NCBI GenBank assembly: GCA_963576565.1
Contig: OY755045.1
Coordinates: 37,778,667-37,842,666, forward strand
DNA: 64,000 nucleotides
Source: Aspidapion aeneum
Lineage: Eukaryota > Arthropoda > Insecta > Coleoptera > Brentidae
Direction: 5' to 3'
Shown: positions 30,493 to 43,192 of the stretch, piece by piece
How the letters are laid out: every line of letters begins with the position of its first letter
Position numbering within the stretch: the first letter of the stretch is position 1
Program-made: the position numbers and the translations under genes
The notes under the pieces: model-generated
Told to the model about the DNA's origin: nothing
Databases searched by the model: none
The model's input: the letters and a program-made list of their open reading frames with translations, nothing else

Positions 30493-33047
30493 ATTAGACA
30501 AACTTGTAATTTTTAAGGAAGTTATAACAAAAGATCAAAAACAATAGGTACTTAGACCCTTGTATTTTATTATTTTATTAAATAACCCTGTATTTTATTT
30601 ACCTCATAAATATTTTATTTTAATTAATTGACGTGGAAAACAAAATATCGCTATATTTCATACGGCATCCACTTTTTGTTTTACCTCCATACGACAAAAA
30701 ATTAAAAAGTTAAGGGGCTATTTTTATATAAAAAATCACCGTGTACCTAATTTAAAGTTTGCTATTTTTTTGTATGTCTAGATTTTTCACAATATCCAAA
30801 TATTGTTTTTGAAAAAATAAAGTCTGTGTTTTATGTATTGAACGATTCTACCCCTTTTGTAATAAAAGCTAATACGATTTATAAAATTGCTGCAGTGATG
30901 CAAGATGGCAAAACTAATAATATTCTTCTACCCTTTCCAAAATAAAGCGCAGTAAAGAATCGCCTTCTTTCAGTACTTTCATCTTGCCAATTATAATTTT
31001 TTTAAATCCATTTTTAAAAAATCCTTTGAAGGAAGCGGACAGAAAATGAATACTTTTACAAGCCAAATCGAGCGACGCGGCACGGCGGTGGCGGGCGTTT
31101 ATATTCTTCCTCTTGCTCCCCAAATAAAATGTAGTCGGTAATAGAGATACACAGGAAAAAAGGCGCTGTTAATTTTTTAACATCTTTTAAATTAAACAGC
31201 TTTAATACATTTAAACCAATATTAGATACATAATTTTGCAGAAGATCTATATATCTAACTATGTAATTTTAAAGAAATTAACCAAACATTTAAAAACATC
31301 TTAGGTCTATGGATAAGACTAAATTTCTAGACAGTTTTAACAAAAAGAAACGTTTTAGATACATCTAGTTTCAGAAAACAACTACAAACGTATTGGTTAA
31401 ACACGCTTTCCACACCTTCGATTAATTGTTTTCTCGTTCTTTCTGAATCTTAAATCGTAACAACAAATATAGTATTTATCCTAAATTCTTTGCTACCATT
31501 ACCATTCCCTCTACCATAACTGTAATTATGCTCTTTCCCGTACAATAGCTCTCCTCACCATATTATTTTTCTTCTCTAACGCCTCTAATCGAATAAAGTA
31601 TTACTTAAGTACCTACATATGTTTTGTTTTAAATACTTTAATTTATCGAAGTATAAAAGGCAACTTCAAGTAATGTCAACCACGGACACCGTTGTTTCGG
31701 AAAAAGACATTTCCATCCTCAGCGTGGCTTGCCCGACTGCAGTCAACCAAACTGACAAGATACAAGGTAACTAAAAAATAATGAAAAAATAGTTGAAACC
31801 TATGTTTCATTCAACGAGTGAAACGACAGCGAACCAAGGAAACTAACTCCTTGGCGGTTAGCTCCTTGTTACAGTTCAACCAGATCATGCTATGACCGTC
31901 TCCGAACCGTCAACTATTTACAAACGCACCCTTTGTTGCCAAATCGTTAAGAGTGCTTTAGATTTAGGGACATTTTTGCATTGTTCTAGACCATCCCTAC
32001 AAAATGACTTTTGGGTTTATAGTATGATTGTAAAAGTAAAAAGTATTTCATTTTCTTTTACAGAGAATTTAAAAGATTTGGTAGGGATTTATTATAGTTT
32101 CTAAAACTTTGCTTCCTTGCTTGATTGTTTTGCACTCTTGTTAAATCTGGAAAATTAAAACACTTACCTTAAACCAATTTAATATTATTCCATAATTATT
32201 TCTCTGCAATTTGTTGAAAAAATGTTCATCAATTTTTTTTTGTATATCCCGAGAGGTGCACCCTTCTCTGCAGATTTAAATTTAATTGTTACGGCCGAAC
32301 AAAAAGCATTTCGCGTATTGCTACTGCTTTTGATAAAAAACCTTTGCTTCCTCCCGCTTCTGAGAACGCCTTTACTCTCTGTAGCTCTACATTTAAGTCC
32401 ACTTAAGAAATGGGCCAGACACAAAATAAAAATCACTATATTAAAAAACTAAACTATGAATAAATATTGTGACTGTAAATTATTCTCGGCATGAGAAATT
32501 CGTCTAGATTTGCGATTGCATTGAGGAATCTATAATCTACTCATAAGCGAATAACATAATTTTTAGATTTCGGAGTTTCTCTTGTGCCAGGTATATAGGG
32601 CTTTTAAATGCAATTTTTTTTTAGCTTCTAGATACATAAGACAAAGTACTATTTTTAAAATTAAAATAAAATATTAAAATTTTTTGTTTTCCATAAGAAT
32701 CTCAAATTGTAATTTTAAATTGTTTTTGGTATAGGATATAATCTATCCTTGATATGTTACACCAGATAAGTAAATTAGAGAGCCTCATTGATTTTTATAG
32801 ATTTTACAATTGTTATTAATTTGTTTTTATACTAATTTTTTTAATAAATCAATTTTTTCAAATGTTTTTATTATTTAGATATTCCATGGCGAGAAAGGCA
32901 GTATATTTTATCGCATTCTAGGATTTTGCTGGCAAAAGTAAACTGAAAGCGCTCAATAAATTTGACAGCTTTCTATACCCAGAAAACTTACAAAACGAGT
33001 ATTTTTGAGTAAAAAAAAACCTATTTTCTATTTTGTTTTGAAAAATA
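30493..33047. other. Unassigned AT-rich stretch
   Basis: Only short frames (30914-31123 minus, 31892-32104 plus, 32185-32452 both strands) without recognisable domains. No repeat or RNA gene that I can support. Confidence 0.4.
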
Positions 33048-33344
33048 TACAGGGTGTCTCATTAAGGATGGCAGCCGGATTTATCTCAGAAAATATACAG
33101 CTACGACTTCAGAAAAAAAAATTAAATAAATTCGGGCCTTTTCATCTAAAATATTTTTGTATTTGAAGCTCACCGCTAATGATCACATATCTGACTAAAA
33201 AAATTGCATTTTTGACGAAAGTGTATAACAAACATACACAAGTTTTATAATATTTGTACTCTTCATAAAATTCTTTATAATTTGGACCTAGCGGGGAGCA
33301 ACAGAAACAAATTTTTAGTAACTTCGCAGGGCCCGATTTTGTTA
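33048..33344. repeat. Short relative of the neighbouring foldback element
   Basis: Starts TACAGGGTGTCTCATTAAGGATGGCAGCCGG, as the next element does, and follows its left arm. From about 33290 (AGCGGGGAGC...GGCCCGATTTTGTTATA) it follows the right arm instead. It is thus an internally deleted inverted-repeat copy joined head-to-tail to the larger one and lacking the last part of its right arm. Confidence 0.7.
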
Positions 33345-34791
33345 TACAGGGTGTCCCATTAAGGATGGCAGCCGGATTTATCTCAGATACTAGTACAGCT
33401 ACTACTTCGAGATCATTTTTTTTATAACAAAATCGGGCCTTGTGAATTAACCTAAAATATTTTTGTTTCTGTAGCTTTCCGCTAGGGGGCACTAATAACA
33501 TCTCCCAACTATAAAAATTGAATTTTATGACAAAACTCTATGGTAAGCATACACAAATTTTACTATAATCGTATTCCTTGAAAGATTCTGCATAATATGG
33601 ATCTCTCACTTGTACATCTTTCTCACTTCCCCACATGGATGGATTGAAAATGTCACTTTTTATGTAAAAAATAATTACTTCTACGTGGTAACTAAACCGA
33701 CTCTTATTATTTATTTGACTTATTAAGATAACCCTAAAAATGCAAATGTTCTAGATTTTTGGTTTAAATTAACATTTTTTCGAAACAGGAAATTTTTTAA
33801 AACTACCAACCCAAAAAACTTAAATTTCTTAAAAAATTCAGATACAAACCCATTAATATTTTTACTTGAAGTTGTCAAACGATATTCATTTAAGATATTA
33901 CTGGAATCCGCAAGTCAAGATATGACTTAGTTTTGAAGATATTTAAAAAATAGTTTTGTTTGTGTATTATGAGGTGAGACGAGACCTTATTTTGTTATAT
34001 TTGCATGTCACCACACCTGTTATAATTTTTTGACCATTTAATGTTTATTGACGTTTTATAATTCTTTATGTCAAAAACAAATTATAAAACGTCAATAAAC
34101 ATTAAATAGTACAAAAATTATAACAGGTGTGACACATGCAAATAAAAAAATAAGGTCTCATCTCCCCACATAAGACACAAACAAAACTATTTTTTAAATA
34201 TCTTCAAAACTAAGTCATATCTTCACTTGCGGGTTTCAGTAATATCTTAAATGAATATCGCTTGACAACTTCAAGTAAAAATATTAATGGGTTTGTATCT
34301 GAATTTTTTAAGAAATTTAAGTTTTTTGGTTAGGTACTTTGAAAAATTTCCTGTTTCGAAAAATGTTAATTTAAACAAAAAATCAAGAATATTTGCATTT
34401 TTTAGAGTTTTCTTAATAAGTCAAATAAATAATAAGAGTCGGTTTAGTTACAACGTAGAAGTAATTATTTTTTAAATAAAAAGTTACATTTTCATTCCAT
34501 CCATGTGGGGAAGTGAGAAAGGGAAAGTAAGAGGTCCAAATTATGCAGAATTTTTTCAAGGAATACGAATATTGTAAAATTTGTGTATGTTTATCAAAGA
34601 GTTTTGTCATAAAATGCAATTTTTATAGTTGGGAGGTGTTATTACTGTCCCCTAGCGGGGAGCTAGAGAAACAAAAATATTTTAGGTAAATTCACAAGGC
34701 CCGATTTTGTTATAAATTTTTTTTCCCGAAGTCGTAGCTGTACTAGTATCTGAGAAAAATCCGGCTGCCATCCTTAATGGGACACCCTGTA
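33345..34791. repeat. 1.45-kb foldback element with CAGGGTGT termini
   Basis: The two halves are reverse complements over about 700 bp each. Left end: TACAGGGTGTCCCATTAAGGATGGCAGCCGG; right end: the mirror image finishing ACACCCTGTA at 34791. Inner mirrored landmarks include AAATCGGGCCTTGTGAATT, CACATGGATGGA, TTATTATTTATTTGACTTATTAAGA, AATATTTTTACTTGAAGTTGTCAA, ACTAAGTCATATCTT and GTTTATTGACGTTTTATAATT. The loop is about 15-20 nt near 34062-34080. TA sits at both edges, as expected for a TA-targeting (Tc1/mariner-type) MITE. No transposase. A fragment of another arm (CCCCGAAGTCCTAGCTGTAGTAGC...) follows at 34798-34850. Confidence 0.85.
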
Positions 34792-34859
34792 TGTTTTCCC
34801 CGAAGTCCTAGCTGTAGTAGCTTCTAAGATAAATCCGGTTGTATTTCATCAATGTTTAC

Positions 34860-36460
34860 CCTATTAATACGAGATAGTATGTAGATAAAAAAAGTAAAAA
34901 TGTTGTTGATTATTCTAGATCTTAAGCATTTTGATATTTGGAACTAAAACCACCCTCTTAAAGTTTGGAACTCTAAAAATTGTCAGTTTCAACTTCTCTG
35001 CTTTAAAGTAAACCTTGGTGCGGTTAATATTTATTTCACATTTATCAAATTGAACGGTTCCCCATAGATTCCAAACTGTAGCTGCAGCTCTGCTGGCGGA
35101 GTGCGAGGGAGTATAAATTTGTATTCTATATTTTAAATTAGAATATATATACCGCACCACCGGTCGGTCGAGGGTATATATCATGTAAAAACGTAATATC
35201 TTGCCAAAACTTTTGCTCAGTTAAAATAAGGCAAGACGAAGTCTCACTTGAAGGTGCAGGATTTTAGTTAAAGAATTTTTAAAGCGCAGACTTTCTCGTT
35301 TAGTTCTTTTCAATATGTGTTCTTTTTTGCTAGATCTGTTAGGTCATAAAGACTTTCTAAAAAAGTAATATCTTCCCCAAAATTAGAATGAGGCAAGGCA
35401 AAATCTTACTTGGAAGAGAATAAGACTGGTTAAAAGTTCGCGGTTAGTTTTTAAAAAAAATTTCTTTATCTCTACATTGCTGTGAGTTTTGAGACCAAAA
35501 TTTAATGACCTTGTTAGAGAGAAGTCTTTTTCAGTTTCTCGTCACCCTTAAATCATTTCCTAAAATTATAAAAGATCAATGTTCTAAATCTGATGGAAAT
35601 ATTAACAATACAAATCTGCAACAATGCCAAGATGAAATGTATGTAAAAATGTAAAGTTATGTTGCAAAAAGGCTGATTATATACAATACAATTCATTTCC
35701 AAATTTTTCAGGAAACTTTTTAAAAATTATCAAAACAAAAATTTGTCTTAAAAATTATAAAATGAGCTGTATATATTCCCAAAATTCTTTAAACAGTGCT
35801 GTAATACGTATTTTCCATATATCTCTAAAGCCGAGTCGTCAGACATAATATCTGTATTAAATATTAAAAACTTCGCGCTATACATTACGAGTATATTATA
35901 GTATTTATTTGACACTAAGATCTACAGCCTTTAGACGTATAAAATTTTCCCACGAAATGCTTTTTTATTTTCTTTATTTAACCCCCAAGTTTACAATAAA
36001 ACTCAAAGAAACTAAAGAAGGTTTAAACTGGTGTTGATTAAGGCAGGCAAAAACACAGGACAATTTTATTTTTACTTTTGAGCAACTTATATTCATTTCT
36101 TTTACTGTAAATATTTTTAATGAACTTTTTAGAAATATATTTTTTAAATTTTTGAAATATTTCAGATTTATATAATATCTTTATATGGAACCGTACAAAA
36201 ACATTGCGTTTTGCAATTTTTAAAAAATGCTCTTTACATTAAATAATTTTCTTTTAGCTTTTACTACTTATTTTTAGGAAGGCTATTAAAATCGTAAAAA
36301 AAAGTTTTTCAAATTTAGCTCAACACAAATAGTTATTTGTGTCAAAAAGGGCCTAACTACCAAATTTTGTGACGGCTGTCTGTCGGTCTGTCTGGATCTC
36401 TGTCTCTGGGACCAGATAACTTAAAAATCGATGCAAGGGTGTAGTAGAGGACTTCAAGTA
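34860..36460. other. Unassigned AT-rich stretch
   Basis: No gene recognised. A partial direct repeat (GTAATATCTT-CC-AAA ... GAGGCAAG-C-AA-TCT-ACTTG-AAG) occurs near 35190-35260 and 35365-35425. A GTCTGTCGGTCTGTCTGG simple stretch is at about 36377-36394. Confidence 0.4.
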
Positions 36461-36740
36461 TTTAAAAAAATCATAATTCAAGAACCAAGGTAGCTGCAAA
36501 ATGAGGTTTTCAGAGTTAGATTGGGATTTACCTTTTTAACAATATTTGTCATATCGTGAAAGTTTGTCGGATTCATAGTTTTTGAAATATAGAAAAAATG
36601 TTTAAATATCATATCTTGCGAACCACAGGAGCTAGCAAAATGCGGTTTTTAAATTTAGATTCTGAATTACATCTTCAACAAAATTGGTCATAGTGTTAAA
36701 GTTTGCCAATCACAATTATTGAAAAAAGGAAATTGTGTAT
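36461..36740. repeat. Degenerate tandem repeat, period about 136 bp
   Basis: Two units share AAGAACCA or GCGAACCA, GGAGCTAGCAAAATG-GGTTTT, TTAGATT--GA-TTAC-T-TT-AACAA, TTGTCATA-TG--AAAGTTTG and ATAGTTTTTGAAA or TTATTGAAAAA. Old local duplication, no coding capacity. Confidence 0.55.
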
Positions 36741-38830
36741 CCATATTATCTACATATATATCGTCTTCGTTCGCTAAATGAATGCGCTTCTTAAGATTAA
36801 AAGTTTATATCAATATATATTTTCCCAAAATTAAACGAAAAATATATTACCCCAAATAAATAAATGCTTTTTTCGAATGTCCTAAAAGGAATTTAATACC
36901 AGCCATTGACTTTCAATGCGGCTCACTCCGAGCCCGGCTTTTTCTCGAAAAAATAAAATAAAACCTAGACCTAAAAGAAAAACGGCTGCTTCCCAATGTG
37001 AAGGTGAAATCAAGTGAAAATCTCTGGCTGGCATCGTCAATTTTCCACACTGTGTAATTCACTCTCTTTTTTCTTTTTCGGTTTCGGTTAAAGAGAAACG
37101 TCATATATAAGTATCTAGACATTTAGTAAGAACACTACCTATTTACATGAACTTCTGAAATGGATGGACGTGAAAATAGATAGCTAACGCTTATTATATT
37201 AAATTAGTGGACTATTCGTTTGACATTGTGGATCCCATTTGTGATGAAATTATTGAACTTTCGTCTGGCTAGTATAATTTCGCACACATACAAACAAAAC
37301 TTTTGGTAAAATCCGTAAAAATGACAGTTAAAAAACGAAAATGTCTTCTTAAAAAACACACAGAGAACAATCAGCGGATTTACACAAAATACAGTGTAGC
37401 CCAAAACGTCAAACACATGCTGCAGTGATTTTTACTATTTTCAGCGATATATGTCAGCTATCCAAATTGTCTATACTATGCTTTAATTGACTATAAATAC
37501 ACATTTGACAACACAAAACATAAATTATTAATAATTTACAGATTACGGGGAATTACTTTTAATGGAAATATGACACAAGATTCATAAAAAAATTACTAGA
37601 CACACAGCAGGAGTCAAAATAAAACAAATTAATAGTTTTATAATGGAACCCACAAAGATAAGAAAGATCAGGAAAACTCGCTTAGACTTAAACTTAGAGG
37701 TGAAAAATCCTCAGGTAAAAACGTGGGGAAAGTTCATTATAGAGGCTCTTTGCTCTCTATAGAGTGTCAGGGCCTCAACTAAGAATAATAACAAAATATA
37801 TTCCACTATAAAGTTGTGAAGTATTGAAATAAGGGAATGGGTAATTTCGTTATAAAATATTTATGCCGAAGAAGACACTCTTAGTATATTGAGCTAAGAA
37901 CACATTACAACCATATTAATAATGAATATCCCGACCCTAAGTAACCCGGACCCGAAATCTAACAAGGGTGTTGTCCGATGTAACCGCCAGACCAAGCAGG
38001 GCCGAAGAAACTCCATTAAAGGGGGTGCTAGGGTAATTTCAAAAGACGCCGCTGTGCATGTATGGCTTCGTCTTTTAAAGGAGATATTTGCGTTAAATTA
38101 TGGGATGCTTAAATCTTAACCCTTTAGATAGAAACTCCATTAAATGTCTTAAACATTTTGACATATTAATCAAAATGGAGGAACACCAAAGTATTATCTA
38201 TGCTGAAGCTTTGGCTAAAGCCTCTAACAATCCACTGATTACTGATACTGCACTAATTCTTCCAAACTAGATAAAATCAACTCGTGTGGCTATTCTTAAG
38301 AAGTTTATCCCAAATTGCTTTGTGAAAATTATAGGATCATTAACAAAGACAATTTACAATTTAATTTTAAAAATATAAGAATAACCAGTAAAGTAAAAGT
38401 AATTGAACATACTAAATAAATCGATAATATCGACATGATTTATATAACATCTTTAAACATTTTACTTAACTCAGATAATTACATTAACGTAAGAATACTA
38501 AAACTTTTCAGTTGAAATGAATTTACAGATTGATCGTTTCTAGTTACATTTATAATTGAAGACAAAAAGGCAAAAAACAATATTAGCAAAAGGACTTAAT
38601 CAAAGATTGTTTGGTTAGCACCCCCTTTAAAACAGATGGTTAATTTCAAAGACGTTGGGGTTTTCCCTCGAGGCAAGGCTCGTTTCATCGATCCATGCAC
38701 CCCCACGTGGAGAAGGGCGGAAAGTAAGGGGTAGAAATCTTAAAAGCCCCCGACCGATGTTTCCGTCTTGTCCAGTCCAGTCTCAGAATGGATGTAGGAT
38801 GGAATGAAGAAATATAATATTAGTGTGTGC
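36741..38830. other. Unassigned stretch
   Basis: Small frames at 36913-37122 and 37204-37416 (minus) and 37922-38119 (plus, 65 codons) lack recognisable domains. A GC-richer patch at 38640-38790 could not be assigned. Confidence 0.4.
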
Positions 38831-38864
38831 GTGTGTTATCTAGACGTATCCCAGAGAGACCTGT

Positions 38865-39115
38865 CTGGGTTAAACAAGAGGGCCAATTTTCAATTGGTCA
38901 GTCAAAAATTCACGATTTATTTCATTTTTTTTTTATTTTTGGGGATACTACAAATGTCTTAATAAAATCTCCGAATACTCAAAAGTTTAAACTATATACC
39001 ATTTCAGAGATTCCTCTCTAGTTTCAACAAGACGGTCAATTTTTGTCGCTTTGAAATTGCTCAGGCAAAAATTCATGATTTCTGTCATTTTTTTTTGGTT
39101 TTTGGGGATACTACG
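38865..39115. repeat. Degenerate direct repeat, two units
   Basis: Units near 38868-38955 and 39021-39113 share AACAAGA-GG-CAATTTT, TCAG-CAAAAATTCA-GATTT-T-TCATTTTTTTT and TTTTTGGGGATACTAC. Spacing about 155 bp. Function unknown. Confidence 0.6.
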
Positions 39116-39264
39116 AAAAGCTCAGATCTCTTAAGAGTTGTATATGCTATATCTGCTGGAGTAACCAGCATCCTACAATCATGTGCATATATCTATGCTG
39201 AGTTTTATGAAAATAATAGATAAATTATGGAATTAACAAGGTACAAAGTTTTGCACAGCTGATG

Positions 39265-39830
39265 ATTACGAAATCAGTAAGGTCTTTGCTTTTACGTATC
39301 CTGGTATATCTTTGAATAAAAGTAACTTACGAAGTGAATAAATTTAAAGACAAATTAGCAAGGAAATTGGAGTCTATTTCGCCAACAGAATGTTACTATG
39401 CACCAAAATATTAGAGGACCATCCAAATTGCAAATATATAAAAACATAATACGTCCAGTGGTCTCATATACTTGCCAGATATAGACAAGGCTTATAAAAG
39501 ATAAATATCTAAAGAAATTTGATCAGAAAATCCTAAAATAGATAAATGAACCAGTACGAGAGCCAATTAGCTGCAGAGTTAGGATCAATTATGAACTAGA
39601 AGTCCTAATTCAAAACCATGACACTACGAAGTTCATAAAGGCACCAAGAATAAGATAGCCTAATCACATCGATTAAATGAATAACAACAGGACCACTAGA
39701 ATAATTAAAGACTGGAACCAAATACTACAAAAGGACTTAAACTCAAATGTCGAGGAATATTTAAAGGCCATGAAAGTGAAAAACAAGAAGAAACAGAAAC
39801 AGTTGTCAAAGGTGCAATAGAGCAAAAGGC
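39265..39830 (+). pseudogene. RTE-like LINE fragment (thumb/C-terminal region)
   Basis: The plus strand reads, with shifts and stops, a YPGISLNKS-like block near 39297-39325 (usual form YLG), YFANRMLLCTKIL near 39375-39415 and a degraded RPVV-Y block near 39450, followed by a basic C-terminal stretch to about 39800. These are the usual blocks after YADD in LINE endonuclease-reverse transcriptases related to the 41282-41479 fragment. The catalytic core is absent. Confidence 0.55.
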
Positions 39831-41189
39831 CAAACCTCACAGGATTTTAGTACCAAAGGAAAAATAATGTAAAAATAACAGGGTACCAAATGTATTACAT
39901 CTTAAGACCAATAAATTGAAAGTCAGAATTACACTTCTTTTTGAACTACCAAATGCCGATTAAATTTTTAGTGGTTTTATTAGTACTGCAAAAAATACTA
40001 AAGTGCTAATCCAAATTGCAAATCTACAAAAGCCTGTTAAGGCTAAGCGAAAACAAAAATTCAAAAAGATGGGGCAAGGTAGTAGTAGGCCCAAACTTAT
40101 AGCGGATTGTAGTATTAAAGGAAAAAAAAGAAGAAATTTTCCAGTTCAATTATCGCCTTATTATTTTTACTTGAATTTATCATATGTTGCGAATGAGCAC
40201 GGGAGCAATGAAAAATCCAAAACGTTCAATCGAAGTCCAATTCGTGAAAACATTTTAATGGACATTTGATTTTTAACAACATTTTAATCGGCATCCGGTG
40301 CACACACAAAATGAGAGAGAGGAGTCAATTTGAATTTCAGCGAGGTAAATCATCGGAAAATATAAATATCCGTGCAGCAATGTGATAAATTGGTAAAATT
40401 ATTGCCACTATCGATGTCAATTGTATACACACGAAGTCGCAGGCGTAACACGATTTAATATTATTTAATCTCTGTTTTTAAGCCCCCTTTTGTTTACATG
40501 CGTTTTACTGATGTGGCCTGCTCACTTTTTTACTCAGAAAACACAACAAAAATAGATAAAGTAAACTCGTTATTATCTAAATATTTTAGTTAAGTAGTTG
40601 TCAAAGCATCTAGGACATCTTGAGCTTCTTCTGCCAACCAACGTTTGTTTGTTTCCTTATTTCATCGAAGACTTCTAGAAAACAAATAGTTTACCATTCA
40701 TTCTTGATCTCGGGCTATGTCTTTGCATGAAACCAAGTTTCAATGTTTAAAATTCTTTGCATTTGGAATTCAGAGTACTATTTTGCAAAAGCTTTAAGTG
40801 GTTATTTTACAATTTCTATTATACCATGCCTCACGTTTATCAAAAAGGTTTGAAAAGGGGTATTTTTACTCTCACTTTTAAATAAATGTCCCCCCTGCAA
40901 CAGAGGAAGTATTTGATTTTACAAAAGAATTACTTACTATTGCATATTTCTTTACTGTTGTTGACTCTTTGTTATTATGATATTATGTTGACTTTTCTTA
41001 AGAGTCAATTTTATTCCATAATTCTGGCTTGCTGTTTTGTGATTTTGGACAATTATTGTTTATGAAGGGTTATAAGTTCAAATTATTTATACATATATAA
41101 ATAGGTACAATTCAAGAAAAATCACAATATCACATATCTAGAATAATAACACAGTCAATTGTATATATTCTTGATCTTGGACATCGTAT
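39831..41189. other. Unassigned AT-rich stretch
   Basis: One plus-strand frame (40003-40269, 88 codons, Lys/Arg-rich N-terminus) has no family resemblance. Nothing else supported. Confidence 0.4.
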
Positions 41190-41780
41190 ATTTTGTGGCC
41201 TCCTGTTAGTTTCCTTTCTACAGGTCTCCAGTTCAATATTTTTCTTATCTCATCCATTTTCTGTACATGTCCCAACCAAGCTTATCTTCTACTTTTCATC
41301 AATCTCACGATGTTTGCGCCATCTATTAGCGGTTTTAATGTATAATTAATCCGGCTCCGCCAATAACCCTCTTTTGTTTTGACTGATCCAAAGATCTTAC
41401 CAAGAATTTTTCTTTCAAATATTTTAAGTTGTTCTTTATTCGCTTTTGTAAGTGTCCATAATTTGCATCCATATATCACTATCGGTCTTGTTATTGTAGT
41501 GTAGATTTTTTGTTTAAGAGATCTTGTCAGAATCCTTAATTTCTTTTTTGATGAGCGTAAAACACTTTGTTTCTGTTAAGAATTCTCTGGTTTATTTCCT
41601 CTGTGTTTATGTTTGCTTCGAACTATGTAAGCTTGTTCACTCTACTATGAACACCAATATCATCTGCGTAGCCAGCTATCTGCATTAATTCAGTGCCAGT
41701 ATATCCGTTTATGTCAATCATCCTCACAGTAGCTTCAAGGACCAGCTTATCTAAAACTGTTTATTCTTCTAAACACCGCA
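41190..41780 (-). pseudogene. RTE-like LINE fragment with YADD, second family
   Basis: Minus-strand translation shows, from 41770 downwards, a VLEATVRMIDINGY stretch, then the catalytic motif in IAGYADDIGVHSR (YADD near 41668-41679), and after frame changes the open segment 41479-41282: MIYGCKLWTLTKANKEQLKI, FERKILGKIFG and a C-terminal NIVRLMKSRR. This is the familiar endonuclease-reverse transcriptase layout. The sequence between is shifted and stopped, so it is dead. It resembles 13160-13560. Confidence 0.75.
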
Positions 41781-42094
41781 GGTCCTCACTATTAGCGGTC
41801 ATTTTATTTAACGCATTATGTTTGACTGGTCATTACTGGCAAATTAAAATTACAAATTGTTCATGAAACGAGCCGGCCAGTTTAACGTATTTTTGAATCC
41901 CGGTTTGTTTAATAAAATGGAGTATTATGTGAGTATATTGTTGTTAAAATCGCTTGTCGATCTATACTTAATGGGGTCAATTTATGTGCCAGTCCCTGAT
42001 GAAATAGTCTAAGTATGTGGCATATTCTTGATAATTTGTCTTCTTCTGTTTATGCTGTTCTCCACTTCGATTTGATGTCCAGGTTTGAGGGCCA
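41781..42094. other. Unassigned spacer
   Basis: Nothing supported, though the last 60 bases may be a decayed continuation of the next LINE fragment. Confidence 0.35.
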
Positions 42095-42300
42095 CGAGGT
42101 GTCTTGATGTTTAGTCTTCATGTGTGGTCTTTTCGCTTCCAGCAATCATGTACATCGCTTTTGGTCGATCTACAAATTCCCTGTCTATTTCCCAGGAGTT
42201 TGAGAGAGCGTCCTGGTCCCATTTGTTGAGTCCTTTCTGCACTTGTCTTTTTGTCATGCCCAGAATTGACTCCGGGCCAACATAGGCGTTTCCTGCTGAA
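42095..42300 (-). pseudogene. I/R1-like LINE fragment
   Basis: Aligns with 59087-59410 of the copy at 58820-60960, with a deletion of about 100 bp. Shared plus-strand words: CACGAGGTGTCTTGATGT, TTTCCCAGGAGTTT, GCGTCCTGG-CCCATTTGTTGAGT, TGCACTTGTCTTTTTGTCA-GCCCA and ACATAGGCG-TTCCTGC. It spans the junction of RNase H and the C-terminal domain. Confidence 0.75.
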
Positions 42301-42504
42301 CGCTTTAATATCTAGTTTCGCATAAATATGATTTGTCCAATAACCGTCATTGTCATTTCTATCGCCTAATTCTTTGAAAACACCGAAGAACTAAGCGGGC
42401 TACTGCAAATTATTCACAATGTTGAGGTGCCAGCACCATTAGAAGTACAGCCGACTAAGTGATCAGAGTCCTTGGATACATTTGACTGATACTTAGGGGC
42501 CATA

Positions 42505-43192
42505 GGCCAACAGGTGATAGAGGAGGTCATGTCTGATAAAAAAGTTCCTATAATGCATGGGTCAAAACTCTTTCTTTGTCGAGATACAGAGCATCAAACT
42601 TGGCAATTTTTTAATTTTTTTTGATAATAAAAAAAAACGCCATAAAAATATGAAATTGGGTAAATTCGTGTATCAGAACAAGAGCAACAAATTGAAATAA
42701 AAATTATTGAAAAAAAAATTAGTCTGTCAATTTTTTTTAGAAAAAAACTATTTTTCTGATATTAACTTTTATGAATGCCATATTAAACGCAATGTTTTTT
42801 TTTTATATTTTTTGTTAATAAAAACAAGTCTCTAGCGAGACTTAATAATAAAATATTATTGATATTATTTAAAAGAATAAGTAAGCAAAAAATCATTTTT
42901 TTTTAATCTTGTTTTTTATACATTTTTGGAGGTTATTTTGACAGCCTGTATCTCTTCAACATTTAGATTTATCAAAAAAAGAAATACCACAATTTTAAAT
43001 CACAATTAGCTGAGGATTCAGCTGGCTGTGACAGATTTTCTTTTTTTTGTTAAACCCTTTTTCCCCCCACTCTTCTAACTTTAAAAATCCTATATCTTAA
43101 AAATAGATGTGTGTTGACCCCCATGTTATATAAACTTTTTTCTCGGAAAAAACCTCTATCACCTGCTGCACTATGGGACACCCTGTATATAT
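42505..43192. repeat. Inverted-repeat element with one CACCCTGTA end
   Basis: The right end is GGGACACCCTGTATA (43176-43190). Inward on that side lies the mirror image of CAGGTGATAGAGG...GATAAAAAAGTT...TATAA-GCATGGGTCAA, seen on the left at about 42511-42563. The left outermost bases (CAGGGTGT...) are missing or diverged. The interior is AT-rich and non-coding; the frame at 43050-43286 overlaps the right arm and is not a gene. Confidence 0.55.

Noticed and set aside
33142..33501. Minus-strand frame of 119 codons
   Set aside because: It runs across the junction of two inverted-repeat elements.
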